From the NCBI GenBank assembly GCA_903994525.1, contig CAJEXW010000001.1, forward strand, positions 1 to 64,000: 64,000 nucleotides of DNA, in the 5' to 3' direction. Each line of letters starts with the position of its first letter. The first letter of the stretch is position 1. A program made the position numbers and the translations under genes. Origin of the DNA: an uncultured Chlorobiaceae bacterium. Lineage in GTDB: Bacteria > Bacteroidota > Chlorobiia > Chlorobiales > Chlorobiaceae. Positions 54,503 to 63,872 of this stretch are shown here, piece by piece. Under the pieces are notes generated by a model that was given only the letters and a program-made list of their open reading frames with translations, made no database searches and was not told where the DNA came from.

Positions 54503-55183
54503 ATGCAAACCATCTTTTCGGCCCATATTTTACCATTTTACACGGCACTCCTTATGATCATGGAAGAGACCGACAGACTGGGACTTCGCTACGAAATTGC
54601 TCGAAAGGCAATTCACCTCTCCTCACTGTCAATTCCGGTAATCTACTGGTTTATCAGCAGAGAGCTGGCGCTGTGTTTGCTTGTACCACTCTTTTCAGGG
54701 TTTTTTCTGATTGACCTTTTGAAAAATTTCTCTACTCCGGTCGCTGTATGGTATCATAATACATTTGACTCCATGTTGAGAACCCATGAGTTGCAGGGCA
54801 ACAAAGCGTATCTGAATGGTGCGACCCACATCGTCATGGCTGCACTTCTTCTGGTGCTTTTTTTCCCTAAAATAATTGCGGTTACAGCATTTGCAATGGT
54901 TGCTGTTTCCGATACACTGGCTGCGATTACGGGAAAAATTATGGGAAAACACAGGTTTGGCAAAAAGAGCATGGAGGGTAGTGGCGCTTTTTTCCTCTCT
55001 GCCTTATGCATTATTACGGTAGTACCGGGCCTCAATCTGTTTATCGGACTTGCTATGGCAATTGCAGCAACGGTAACAGAGGCATGTATGGTGCGTATCG
55101 GTGAATTCAAAATTGATGACAATCTTTCGATACCTCTTGTCAGCGCAAGCATCGGCGTGCTCTGCACCAAGCTCTTTTTATGA
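54503..55183 (+). CDS. Dolichol/phytol kinase-like CTP transferase
   Basis: The protein, about 205-226 residues, has several membrane helices, the region YEIARKAIHLSSLSIPVIYW, and the signature MGKHRFGKKSMEGSGAFFLS of the CTP-transferase-like group (SEC59/VTE5 and CdsA relatives). In phototrophs such enzymes phosphorylate phytol or other polyprenols, but this is an inference here. The start is uncertain, with ATGs at 54503, 54554 and 54560. The stop overlaps the Sua5-type gene by four bases. Confidence 0.7.
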   Translation: MQTIFSAHILPFYTALLMIMEETDRLGLRYEIARKAIHLSSLSIPVIYWFISRELALCLLVPLFSGFFLIDLLKNFSTPVAVWYHNTFDSMLRTHELQGNKAYLNGATHIVMAALLLVLFFPKIIAVTAFAMVAVSDTLAAITGKIMGKHRFGKKSMEGSGAFFLSALCIITVVPGLNLFIGLAMAIAATVTEACMVRIGEFKIDDNLSIPLVSASIGVLCTKLFL

Positions 55184-56157
55184 GTATCGTTTCCTCCACA
55201 AAACCGTTTATGCACACAATTCTTACCAATTCAGCCGAGGAGGCTGCAGCAATTCTCAACAGAGGAGGGGTTGTTGCCTTTCCAACAGAAACGGTTTACG
55301 GCCTTGGGGCGGGAATCTGCCATCAAGAAGCTATCAGGCAAGTCTTCCGGGCAAAAGGACGTCCTGGCGATAATCCGCTTATTGTTCATATCTCTCATGT
55401 AATACAGCTCGCAAATGTAGCCAATGAGGTTAATTTTGATGCACAAAAGCTGATTGAACACTTTTTCCCCGGACCATTAACGCTGGTCCTGAAAAAAAAT
55501 CCTTGTGTGCCCGAGACCGTCACTGCTGGCCTGCAAACCGTTGGCATTCGATGCCCGGTCAATCCGGTTGCCCAAGAGTTCCTGCGCTTCGCTCACTGTC
55601 CGGTAGCCGCCCCCTCGGCAAATCTTTCGGGATTACCCAGCGCCACCAGTTGGGAGGCGGTCTACGAAGATCTTGATGGGAAGATTGACTGTGTGCTCTG
55701 TGGCACCCCGAGTTCGATCGGCCTTGAGTCCACCATTGTTGACTGTTCCGGCTCACATCCTCTCCTGCTAAGAGCTGGTGCCATCACTCTGGAACAATTA
55801 CAGGCCATCGTTCCTGCCATTGTAACCCAGACAACCATCGAGAAAGGAGCTTCGCCGAAAAGCCCGGGACTGAAATACCCGCATTATGCCCCCAAGGCGG
55901 CAATTATTCTCTGCCTAACCCACGAAACGATGGTTACAGAACCATCGTCAGCCTATATCGGCCTGTCAGAACCTCCACAAGGTGTTTCACTGTTCAAGCT
56001 CTGCGAAAGTCTCGAAGAGTATGGCCGGGAGCTCTTCAGCTTTTTCCGTCACTGCGATGCCGAAGGGATTCATCGTATCTACTGCGAACAGCCACCAGTT
56101 CAGGGGCTTGGCCGAGCGATAAGAGATCGACTGGAAAGGGCTGCCGGTCACGAATAA
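55180..56157 (+). CDS. Threonylcarbamoyl-AMP synthase, Sua5 type
   Basis: The 325-residue protein carries the YrdC/Sua5 domain (ILNRGGVVAFPTETVYGLGA, then GRPGDNPLIVHI and CPVAAPSANLSGLPSATS) plus a C-terminal Sua5 domain. It makes threonylcarbamoyl-adenylate for t6A modification of tRNA. It is translated by overlap with the previous gene. All expected motifs are present. The extra C-terminal domain distinguishes it from the shorter TsaC. Confidence 0.92.
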   Translation: MSIVSSTKPFMHTILTNSAEEAAAILNRGGVVAFPTETVYGLGAGICHQEAIRQVFRAKGRPGDNPLIVHISHVIQLANVANEVNFDAQKLIEHFFPGPLTLVLKKNPCVPETVTAGLQTVGIRCPVNPVAQEFLRFAHCPVAAPSANLSGLPSATSWEAVYEDLDGKIDCVLCGTPSSIGLESTIVDCSGSHPLLLRAGAITLEQLQAIVPAIVTQTTIEKGASPKSPGLKYPHYAPKAAIILCLTHETMVTEPSSAYIGLSEPPQGVSLFKLCESLEEYGRELFSFFRHCDAEGIHRIYCEQPPVQGLGRAIRDRLERAAGHE

Positions 56158-56171
56158 GCACACAACTCTCT

Positions 56172-58241
56172 TCAGAACGAGAGCATACAGCCAAGATGGA
56201 ATGAACCGGGCGCATTGGTTGCCCGCTCATCATTGCCACTGCTGTACACGACGCGGTCATCGTACCAGGTCGTCTCAAATCGCGCACCGAGTTTCATCTG
56301 TTTCATCACCTGCCATGTTGCTAAAAGAAAAAGTGATTTGCCTCGCCCGTCGTACACACCAAGACTTGATGTCAAGGGAAGATCGTCCTCATAGGCATAG
56401 ATCGCCGCATCGTAATCGGTGGTGTTGAAAAGCGTGAAACGCCCTTTCAAGCCATAGCTCCCGGCATTGTACCCAACCTGCTGGTACACCATACTTCCAT
56501 TAAAGAGTTGATCTCCGGCAAGATATTTTTTGACCACACGTTTCACCTCTCCCCTGCTTTTCAAGCGAAGGTGCCCGGAAAGAGCCAGATCACAATCGAG
56601 TTGAAGGCGATTGGTAACCAGAGGAAGAGGTGTCCAGAAAGCAAGAGTTGACGTGCCCTGATTTTTTTGCTCCTCCTTATATTTGTGCTGAAACTGAAGG
56701 TTCCACGCAAGACATGAAGATTGTTTCCAGTTCATGAAGAGTCGAGCATCGTTTCCGTCAGAGGAATATGGGCAGTGGCTGCCCAATACCGGAAATGTAA
56801 ACTGGTCATAATATGCTCCAATCAGAAGCCGATCATGTACTCTGGTATTCACACCAAGGTAATATCCATTTTCATTCGAGGCGCCATCTCCCCTTTCAGC
56901 AAACGCTCCCGCAAAAGGAGAAAAATAATGAACCCCATACACTCTTCTGGCTACGACTCCGCTTATACCTGGCAATATTTCGAATTCAGCCCCGGCAATC
57001 CATGAAACATCTTTTGGGTGCTCTGAAAATGCCGTCTCGGTAAAGAGGCTTACCTTGCCGTTGGAGAGGCCTGTCTCTACACTATAAAGCGTTCCTGCAG
57101 AGATTCCGCTCAAAGCTGCATCAGGATCAAGCGCATCAAAAGGAGTTGGATAGTTGAAGGCGAGAACACTTGCCCCTGCTCTCCCACTATAAAGACCCGC
57201 CTGATAATGATACAGAAGAGTGGCACCCACGACCGTTTCAGTTATATTATCTTTCCGCGCAATTTCAAGCTCGGTGCGATGATAACCGGATGTGCCAAAG
57301 CTGGAAATGATCCCTGCATTATTGATAACAGCGTCAAGATGGTTTGTGGAATAAAACGCGGTAACATCAAAAGGATTCACCTTCACTGTTGTGGCAATAC
57401 CCTGAAAAAAACCAAATTCAGAGCTGGAAGTGTAGGGCAATAACTGCCTGGAAGTGAGCCTTACTCCAGCAGATGGATCACCCCCTTTCGACAAATATCT
57501 CCCTTGGCCAACAAGCAACCCTTGACCATAATTCAGCTTATAGTTGCCAAAAACAGCATTGTCAAGAAACCCAAGATCAAAGACATGTATGCTCAGTGAG
57601 CTAAAATCAGCAATATCAGGCTCTCCGATATCCTTTTCCTGCAACAGACTGACCGACACATGGGGCACTGAAAACTCAGCACGATGGTACAGTCTGAAAT
57701 TCTCTCCGGCATATTTTCCGTTCAACAGGCCTTTTCTTGGTTTGGTCTCCAGAAAGAGACGACTATAGAGCGAACCGTCCATCTCTACCGATTTTGACAG
57801 AGCAGTCTGACGCTGCCGCAGCTCTTTCTTGTAACGGATATAAGGCACCATACGGGCCGCACTCTCCTTGCCGACAATGGCCTGAAGCTCCTGGAGAGAG
57901 GATATGACCCCTTTCTCCGCGCGATAACGCAGAATAGCATGAATATCGGAGGCGTTGAGCCAGGGTAACTGCCGGAGTTGATCAACACCAGCTTCATTAA
58001 GGGGGATTTTATTTTTTTTCAACTCTTCAGTCAACTCAATCAACCGCTCAATGCTTACGGAGGATTCCGCATGATCAAGCAACGCCTGAACACTCTCCTC
58101 TTCACTGTTTTCAGCCCTGCTCACACAGGAAAAAAAAGAGGATACCATGAAAAAACAAAACGTCATGAACAAACTGAGATCATGACGTTTAAACAAAAAG
58201 AGGATGTGACTCATAGCCATAATGGTTCTGTACATTGACAA
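56172..58241 (-). CDS. Helix-hairpin-helix outer membrane beta-barrel protein
   Basis: The 689-residue protein begins with a signal-like hydrophobic segment (SLFMTFCFFMVSSFFSC), then a periplasmic helix-hairpin-helix region (NEAGVDQLRQLPWLNASDIH, then AILRYRAEKGVISSLQELQA). After residue 150 it has the alternating strands of a large beta-barrel, ending in Phe (FHLGCMLSF). Such HhH plus barrel proteins are found in Bacteroidota and Chlorobiota, and their role is unknown. The start may be internal (MTFCFF), giving a normal signal peptide. It stands alone downstream of rluB. Confidence 0.72.
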   Translation of the reverse strand: MSMYRTIMAMSHILFLFKRHDLSLFMTFCFFMVSSFFSCVSRAENSEEESVQALLDHAESSVSIERLIELTEELKKNKIPLNEAGVDQLRQLPWLNASDIHAILRYRAEKGVISSLQELQAIVGKESAARMVPYIRYKKELRQRQTALSKSVEMDGSLYSRLFLETKPRKGLLNGKYAGENFRLYHRAEFSVPHVSVSLLQEKDIGEPDIADFSSLSIHVFDLGFLDNAVFGNYKLNYGQGLLVGQGRYLSKGGDPSAGVRLTSRQLLPYTSSSEFGFFQGIATTVKVNPFDVTAFYSTNHLDAVINNAGIISSFGTSGYHRTELEIARKDNITETVVGATLLYHYQAGLYSGRAGASVLAFNYPTPFDALDPDAALSGISAGTLYSVETGLSNGKVSLFTETAFSEHPKDVSWIAGAEFEILPGISGVVARRVYGVHYFSPFAGAFAERGDGASNENGYYLGVNTRVHDRLLIGAYYDQFTFPVLGSHCPYSSDGNDARLFMNWKQSSCLAWNLQFQHKYKEEQKNQGTSTLAFWTPLPLVTNRLQLDCDLALSGHLRLKSRGEVKRVVKKYLAGDQLFNGSMVYQQVGYNAGSYGLKGRFTLFNTTDYDAAIYAYEDDLPLTSSLGVYDGRGKSLFLLATWQVMKQMKLGARFETTWYDDRVVYSSGNDERATNAPGSFHLGCMLSF

Positions 58242-58255
58242 AACCGGCTGACAGC

Positions 58256-58999
58256 TTATGGGCTCTCCGCTAATTTATAGAGTTCCTGGACCTCATTGCG
58301 GCTCAGATATCGCCATTCGCCCCGCCGGAGCTCTCCTGCCAAAAGGCCCGCATAAGCAACCCTCTCAAGTCGTTTAACCTCAAAACCGAGGGTCTCGAAC
58401 ATTCTTCTCACCTGGTGGTTCTTTCCTTCGTGAATGCTCACCAGCACCTGCATTCCTTCATCAAGAATTTTTGCCCGGCAGGGGCTGACTTTTTCCCCGG
58501 TATCCTTCAAACGCATGCCTCCTGTCAGTTGAGCCAGAAAATTTGGTGTAAACTTTTCTGAAAGCTCCGCAATATACTCTTTTTTCACATTTGACGAAGG
58601 ATGCATTAATTTATGAGCAAGCGTTCCGTCGTTTGTCAGTAAAATAACACCTGTTGTTTTACGGTCAAGTCGTCCTACAGGAAAAACGCGCTCCTTGACA
58701 TCTATATAATCAAGCACCATCTCCCGCTGCTTTTCATCGCTATTTGTTGTTATAACATTTCTCGGTTTGTTGAAAAGGATATAGACTTTACGATGCTCTG
58801 GCTGGGCGAAGCGCTCCCCGTCAACAATAACCTCGTCACGTGAAGGAGAGACCTTAATACCTGGAGTAGTAATAACCTGGCCATTAACCATAACCCGACC
58901 ATCAAGAACCAGTTGATCAGCCGCCCTTCGTGATGCTATGCCGCATGAGGCCAGATAGCGGTTAATTCTGACCTCATCCTCTTTGCTGCTCTGTTTCAT
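58256..58999 (-). CDS. rluB: 23S rRNA pseudouridine synthase, RluB/RsuA family
   Basis: The start at 58999 (MKQSSKEDEVRINRYLASCG) gives a protein of about 247 residues with an S4 RNA-binding domain (ASRRAADQLVLDGRVMVNGQ) and the catalytic loop FPVGRLDRKTTGVILLTNDG with the active Asp. It modifies a uridine of rRNA, probably 23S. It overlaps the end of scpB by 26 bases, hence is translated as part of the same operon. An ATG at 59080 lies inside scpB. Confidence 0.9.
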   Translation of the reverse strand: MKQSSKEDEVRINRYLASCGIASRRAADQLVLDGRVMVNGQVITTPGIKVSPSRDEVIVDGERFAQPEHRKVYILFNKPRNVITTNSDEKQREMVLDYIDVKERVFPVGRLDRKTTGVILLTNDGTLAHKLMHPSSNVKKEYIAELSEKFTPNFLAQLTGGMRLKDTGEKVSPCRAKILDEGMQVLVSIHEGKNHQVRRMFETLGFEVKRLERVAYAGLLAGELRRGEWRYLSRNEVQELYKLAESP

Positions 59000-59618
59000 T
59001 GGTTTCAATGGTTTCGTCCTGGTTATTGTCCGATAAAGCTGCCTCAACAACCTCCGATCGGTTAAAATACTCCTGCTCATCCTGCTCCCGAAAAATCTCT
59101 TGTATCTCGCGAAGTTTTGGAAGCTCTTTTAATGATGAGAGATGAAAAAAGTCAAGAAAGTCAGAAGTTGTGCCATATTGGAGGGGTTTACCGGGAGAAT
59201 CTGCTCGACCGCGAACTTCAACAAGAGCACTAAGCAACAGGCGATCTATTGCATAATCGGGGCTTACACCACGTATCCGCTGTATCTCGACCCGGGTGAC
59301 TGGTTGATTATAGGCAATAACAGCAAGAACTTCAAAGAGAGAGCGAGAAAGCTTTTTACGGATTTTCGGGGCAAGGAGTTTTTTGATAAGTTCACTGAAC
59401 TCCGCTCGAGCAAGAAAGCGATATCCTCCGGCAAGTGAATGAATCTGAAAGCTTCTCCCGGTTGCATCATACTCAGCATTCAGGGATTCAACAAGAGACC
59501 CAAGCCGCTGAGCATCAAGTTCAATACCAAGAACATGCCTGACTGTCTGAAGGTTAACAGCCTCCTCAGAGGCAAAGACAAGAGCTTCGATCTGTTGCTG
59601 CAAGTGTACATCAGACAT
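58974..59618 (-). CDS. scpB: Segregation and condensation protein B
   Basis: The 214-residue protein matches ScpB, which forms the condensin complex with SMC and ScpA. QIEALVFASEEAVNLQTVRH, FELAVIAYNQPVTRVEI-like helices (actual text FEVLAVIAYNQPVTRVEIQR), and RGRADSPGKPLQYGTTSDFL are present. The C-terminal tail is Asp/Glu-rich. Its presence fits use of a condensin, so the smc remnant at 47832 suggests either a second smc elsewhere or a split gene. It is three bases from hisA upstream. Confidence 0.93.
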   Translation of the reverse strand: MSDVHLQQQIEALVFASEEAVNLQTVRHVLGIELDAQRLGSLVESLNAEYDATGRSFQIHSLAGGYRFLARAEFSELIKKLLAPKIRKKLSRSLFEVLAVIAYNQPVTRVEIQRIRGVSPDYAIDRLLLSALVEVRGRADSPGKPLQYGTTSDFLDFFHLSSLKELPKLREIQEIFREQDEQEYFNRSEVVEAALSDNNQDETIETNETEQQRG

Positions 59619-59620
59619 CG

Positions 59621-60391
59621 CTATTTTTTCCGTGCGGTAGAAAAATTATGATCCAGGGTCATCTCCTCTTCAAAACTGTACCAAAGCTCCTGACAAGGAA
59701 AATTACATTCGTAAAGGGCTTTGCCAACAATGACGGAGTCTACTCCACAGTTCCTGAGATCCTCCAGTTTTTTTAAATCCCCAACATTGGTCACGCCACC
59801 AGATGCTGTAATTTTCATGCACGATTTTTCTGCAAACCTTTTTGTGCTCTCATACCCAAACCCCTGCATCATGCCATCACAAGAGATATCAGTGTAGATT
59901 ACCCTTTCAATTCCCATCGCTTTCATCTGTAAGGCCAGATCATAATCTTTAAGCTGACTACTCTCCGTCCACCCCTTGATCTTTGGAATGCCGTTTTCAG
60001 CATCAATACCAACAACAATCTGCGACGGCCTGTATACTTTCAAGATCTCTTCAATGAGTTTGGGGTTCGTGACTGCCGCTGATCCAATAACAACACGCCC
60101 AACGCCAATGTCAAGATATCTTTTGACAGCATCAACCGAGCGGATACCACCACCCACCTGAACAGGGATATCAAGCAGCGTTACAATTTCCCTTATCTTC
60201 TCAAAATTAACCATCTCTCCGGTAAGCGCAGCATCCAGATCGACAATATGGAGCATTTTAGCATTCTGCTTTCGCCAGATAATGGCCATATCAGAGGGGT
60301 TATCAAGGTATATCTTTTTCTGGCTGAAATCACCTCTTGTCAGCCGGACACACTTCCCCTCCTTGATGTCAATAGCAGGAATAATCAACAT
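59621..60391 (-). CDS. hisA: ProFAR isomerase
   Basis: HisA converts ProFAR to PRFAR in histidine synthesis. The protein of about 256 residues starts MLIIPAIDIKEGKCVRLTRG at 60391, and carries VQVGGGIRSVDAVKRYLD and YTDISCDGMMQGFG with the second catalytic Asp. The first Asp is at residue 8. It is downstream of hisH on the minus strand, with a small gap, so the two histidine genes are co-transcribed. HisF is not in the window. Confidence 0.95.
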   Translation of the reverse strand: MLIIPAIDIKEGKCVRLTRGDFSQKKIYLDNPSDMAIIWRKQNAKMLHIVDLDAALTGEMVNFEKIREIVTLLDIPVQVGGGIRSVDAVKRYLDIGVGRVVIGSAAVTNPKLIEEILKVYRPSQIVVGIDAENGIPKIKGWTESSQLKDYDLALQMKAMGIERVIYTDISCDGMMQGFGYESTKRFAEKSCMKITASGGVTNVGDLKKLEDLRNCGVDSVIVGKALYECNFPCQELWYSFEEEMTLDHNFSTARKK

Positions 60392-60412
60392 GATAAATAA
60401 CAAAAAACTGTT

Positions 60413-61018
60413 TTAACATCCGGCAAAATTTTTGAGAATCTGCAACCCTGCCCCTGAACTCTTTTCAGGATGAAACTGAACAGCAAAAATACCATTTTTT
60501 TCAATGGCCGAGCAAAAGTTTTTTCCGGCAAACCAGGTTGTTGCAGCGAGGGCATCCGCCACTTCCGGCTCGCAGTAGTAGGAGTGTACAAAATAAAAAA
60601 ATGAGTGGTCTGGAATGCCCCTGAATAAAAGACTCTCCTTCTGTAGATCAACAGAGTTCCATCCTATCTGGGGAATTTTATCGATATCGCTGATAAAATG
60701 GCGCACGTTGCCAGGTATCAGATCCATCCCTTTCCATGCGCCCATCTCCTCACTGTCAGTAAGCAGCAACTGCATACCAAGGCATATTCCAAGAAGATGC
60801 CCGCCCTTGTCGACATGCTCTTTCAATGCTTCGGTAAAACCCGATGTGTTGAGAGACTCAATGGCCTGTCCGAAAGCGCCAACTCCGGGAAGTATCACTT
60901 TTGTGTAACCGGTCAACTTCGACGGATCGCTGCTGACAACAGCTTTGACACCAAGATATTCAAACGCCTTGACCACAGATCGAAGATTTCCTGCGCCATA
61001 ATCGGCAATAAAAACCAT
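60413..61018 (-). CDS. hisH: Imidazole glycerol phosphate synthase glutaminase
   Basis: The 201-residue class I glutamine amidotransferase supplies ammonia to HisF. The nucleophile elbow GICLGMQLL near 78-86 and the FAVQFHPEKSS His/Glu pair near 180-190 form the triad. It is the first gene of the hisH-hisA-scpB-rluB run. The starts of hisH and sudB are divergent, with a 170-base gap for promoters. Confidence 0.96.
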   Translation of the reverse strand: MVFIADYGAGNLRSVVKAFEYLGVKAVVSSDPSKLTGYTKVILPGVGAFGQAIESLNTSGFTEALKEHVDKGGHLLGICLGMQLLLTDSEEMGAWKGMDLIPGNVRHFISDIDKIPQIGWNSVDLQKESLLFRGIPDHSFFYFVHSYYCEPEVADALAATTWFAGKNFCSAIEKNGIFAVQFHPEKSSGAGLQILKNFAGC

Positions 61019-61187
61019 GGAATAAACTTTAGAAATGCAGTAAGATCAATTATTAATAGTTACCAACAGCCTGCGCCTCACTTTTATCGTCAATTTTTTA
61101 TTTGACGATAATTTACTTATCATGGTAAGTTTTCGCCTTACCATAAAATCCAGCGAGTCTCCATCATCATACGAAATCGAAGAACCA

Positions 61188-62033
61188 ATGTATAAAATTG
61201 TTTCCGCACAATTTTTAGCTGAAAATATCAAAAAAATTGAAATTGAGGCTCCTCGTATTGCCAAAAAGAGAAAAGCTGGTCAATTTGTCATGATCAGGGT
61301 TGGTCAGACCGGCGAACGTGTTCCGCTCACCATCGCGGGCTCTGATCCAGAGAAGGGAACCATCACCATTATTGTTCAGGGAATGGGTAAATCAACCAGG
61401 GAGTTGAACCGTAAGGAAGCTGGTGACACCATCAATGACATTGTTGGTCCGCTTGGTGCACCGTCACACATTGAAAACTTTGGCACAGCAGTGAGCATCG
61501 GGGGGGGAGTTGGGGCTGCTATTGCCTATCCAACCGCAGTAGCACTGAAAGAGGCTGGCAACTACGTGATTACCATTAACGGTGCCCGCACCAAAGATCT
61601 TGTTATTCTTGAGAATGAGATGAGTGCAGTCAGTGATGAAGCCTATATCACGACGGATGATGGTTCTTATGGTTTTCATGGCTTTGTCACCCAGAAGCTT
61701 CAGGAACTGATTGACTCCGGTAAAAAAATTGACTATGTGCTTGCAATCGGACCAATCCCGATGATGAAAGCTATTGCCGAGGTTACCCGCCCGTACAATA
61801 TCCAGACAGTTGTAAGCCTGAATCCGATTATGGTTGATGGCACAGGCATGTGCGGAGGTTGCAGAGTGACGGTCAACAACGAAATCAAATTTGCCTGCGT
61901 TGACGGACCAGAATTTGATGCACATCAGGTTGACTTTAAAAATTTGACCGACCGCAACAAAATCTATCTGCCTGAAGAGAAACAATCAGCGGAGGCTTAT
62001 GTTCATCAATGCAACCTCCAGAAGCAGGTATAA
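61188..62033 (+). CDS. sudB: Sulfide dehydrogenase / NfnA-like flavoprotein subunit
   Basis: This protein, 281 residues from the ATG at 61188 (MYKIVSAQFLAENIKKIEIE), belongs to the ferredoxin-NADP reductase-like family. RVPLTIAGSDPEKGTITIIV is the FAD-binding region, SIGGGVGAAIAYPTAVAL the NAD-binding loop, and CGGCRVTVNNEIKFACVDGP the 2Fe-2S site near the end. It pairs with the flavoprotein downstream as in Pyrococcus SudAB/NfnAB, which couple NAD(P)H and ferredoxin. In green sulfur bacteria the exact substrate is not proven. Confidence 0.87.
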   Translation: MYKIVSAQFLAENIKKIEIEAPRIAKKRKAGQFVMIRVGQTGERVPLTIAGSDPEKGTITIIVQGMGKSTRELNRKEAGDTINDIVGPLGAPSHIENFGTAVSIGGGVGAAIAYPTAVALKEAGNYVITINGARTKDLVILENEMSAVSDEAYITTDDGSYGFHGFVTQKLQELIDSGKKIDYVLAIGPIPMMKAIAEVTRPYNIQTVVSLNPIMVDGTGMCGGCRVTVNNEIKFACVDGPEFDAHQVDFKNLTDRNKIYLPEEKQSAEAYVHQCNLQKQV

Positions 62034-62144
62034 GCACCTCCAGGCTGTACAACGCCGTCAATCATAACGTTTATGCCCTTCATTTGTAATGGGCCGCAGC
62101 TTTTTTTGCACAAATAAACTCTCTTTTTTTAAAGACAGATCACT

Positions 62145-63581
62145 ATGGAGCAACAATCTATAACGACCAAAGAACGCCTCGCCATACCTCGCCAGGTCAT
62201 GCCTGCACAGGAACCGGACGCAAGGAGTAAAAATTTCCGCGAGGTCAACCTTGGCTATACGCCTGAACTCGCACAGAAGGAGGCGCTACGATGTATACAG
62301 TGTAAGGACCCTGCATGTATCAAAGGTTGTCCGGTCAACATCAAAATTGACCAGTTTATCAAGATGATTGCTGACGGCAATTTTCTTGGCGCTGCAAAAA
62401 AAATCAAGGAAGACAGTGTTCTACCGGCAGTGTGCGGAAGGGTCTGTCCACAGGAAGACCAGTGTGAAAAAGTGTGTGTGCTGACCAAAAAACGCGAATC
62501 GGTTGCCATTGGCAATCTCGAACGATTTGCCGCCGACTATGAACGAGAATCCGGAAATATTGAGTTACCGGCCGTGCAAGCATCTACTGGCAAAAAAGTT
62601 GCAATCATTGGCAGTGGCCCGGCCGGTCTGAGCTGCGCCAATGACCTCGCCCAGCTTGGCCATTCAGTGACTGTTTTCGAGGCACTGCACGAACTTGGTG
62701 GTGTGCTGATGTATGGCATCCCGGAATTCCGTCTTCCCAAAACCATTGTTCAAACTGAAATCGAGGGGATGAAAAAGCTTGGCATTACCTTTGTGCCCAA
62801 TGCTGTTGCCGGCCGTTCGGTCACGGTTGATGAGCTTCTTGATGAGGAGGGTTTTGATGCTGTCTTTATTGGGGTAGGTGCTGGCCTTCCCTGGTTTATG
62901 GGCATTCCAGGAGAAAATCTGGTCGGCGTTTACTCTGCAAATGAGTTTTTGACGAGGGTAAACCTGATGAAATCATACGATTTTCCGGAAAGTGACACTC
63001 CGGTCTTCAACTGCCAAGGTAAAAATGTGGCCGTTTTCGGCGGTGGTAATACCGCAATGGATGCGGTCCGCACTGCAAAACGACTTGGGGCAGAACACGC
63101 CTACATCGTGTATCGTCGTTCTGAAGCTGAGATGCCTGCCCGCAGAGAGGAGGTGCATCACGCTAAAGAGGAGGGTGTAGAGTTTCTCATGCTCATGAAC
63201 CCGCTGGAATTTGTGGGGAATGATCAGCAGTGGCTTACTGGTGCAAAGTGCCTTAAAATGGAGCTTGGGGAACCAGACGATTCCGGAAGACGACGCCCTG
63301 TACCCATCAAAGATTCCGAGTTTATTCTTCCGATTGACATGGCTGTCATTTCAATTGGCAACGGCTCAAATCCGCTTATCAAGCAAACAACTCCTGATAT
63401 CAATGTCAGCAAGCGCGATACCATTGTGGTTGATATCAACACCATGGCCACCTCAAAGGAAAATGTCTATGCAGGAGGTGACATTGTGACCGGTGGTGCG
63501 ACAGTCATTCTGGCTATGGGCGCAGGAAGAACTGCTGCTGCTGCAATTCATGAAAAGCTGATGGGCACCATTGCGTCATAA
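62145..63581 (+). CDS. sudA: SudA/NfnB-like, glutamate synthase small-chain type oxidoreductase
   Basis: The 478-residue protein starts with a 4Fe-4S domain (RCIQCKDPACIKGCPVNIKI, then CGRVCPQEDQCEKVC). An FAD site (IIGSGPAGLSCANDLAQLGH) and a second dinucleotide site (VAVFGGGNTAMDAVRTAKRL, then RRSEAEMPARREEV) follow. It would form the larger half of the complex with the preceding gene, transferring electrons between NAD(P)H, ferredoxin and a flavin. The 110-base gap has a weak ribosome site before the ATG. A strong terminator follows. Confidence 0.9.
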   Translation: MEQQSITTKERLAIPRQVMPAQEPDARSKNFREVNLGYTPELAQKEALRCIQCKDPACIKGCPVNIKIDQFIKMIADGNFLGAAKKIKEDSVLPAVCGRVCPQEDQCEKVCVLTKKRESVAIGNLERFAADYERESGNIELPAVQASTGKKVAIIGSGPAGLSCANDLAQLGHSVTVFEALHELGGVLMYGIPEFRLPKTIVQTEIEGMKKLGITFVPNAVAGRSVTVDELLDEEGFDAVFIGVGAGLPWFMGIPGENLVGVYSANEFLTRVNLMKSYDFPESDTPVFNCQGKNVAVFGGGNTAMDAVRTAKRLGAEHAYIVYRRSEAEMPARREEVHHAKEEGVEFLMLMNPLEFVGNDQQWLTGAKCLKMELGEPDDSGRRRPVPIKDSEFILPIDMAVISIGNGSNPLIKQTTPDINVSKRDTIVVDINTMATSKENVYAGGDIVTGGATVILAMGAGRTAAAAIHEKLMGTIAS

Positions 63582-63606
63582 GCTTTTTATTTTCACTTTC
63601 GAATCA

Positions 63607-63636
63607 TGGACCGGCATTCCAGCCGGTCCATCTTTT
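63607..63636 (+). terminator. Terminator after sudA
   Basis: A perfect nine-base stem, TGGACCGGC and GCCGGTCCA, with a six-base loop is followed by TCTTTTT. It ends the sudB-sudA transcript. The next 230 bases up to 63872 show only A/T-rich spacer. Confidence 0.88.
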
Positions 63637-63872
63637 TATAAAGGTAAGGCAACAAGTCTCCTCTTTTGCGCGCCTCAGGATCTTTACATTTTTTTTTGAG
63701 ACCACAGGAAATGGCTGTCGTCAAACAGCTCAACCCGGGTATCTTTTTAGTTTCGGGGGCAAAATATTGAGGATGATGTTTTTTTGTGTGTCAGATTCAC
63801 AAAAAAAATTGGACTTGAGGGGCATGAATAGTAGCTTGATGACACTCCTTTATAAAGAGAGGTGAAATCACT

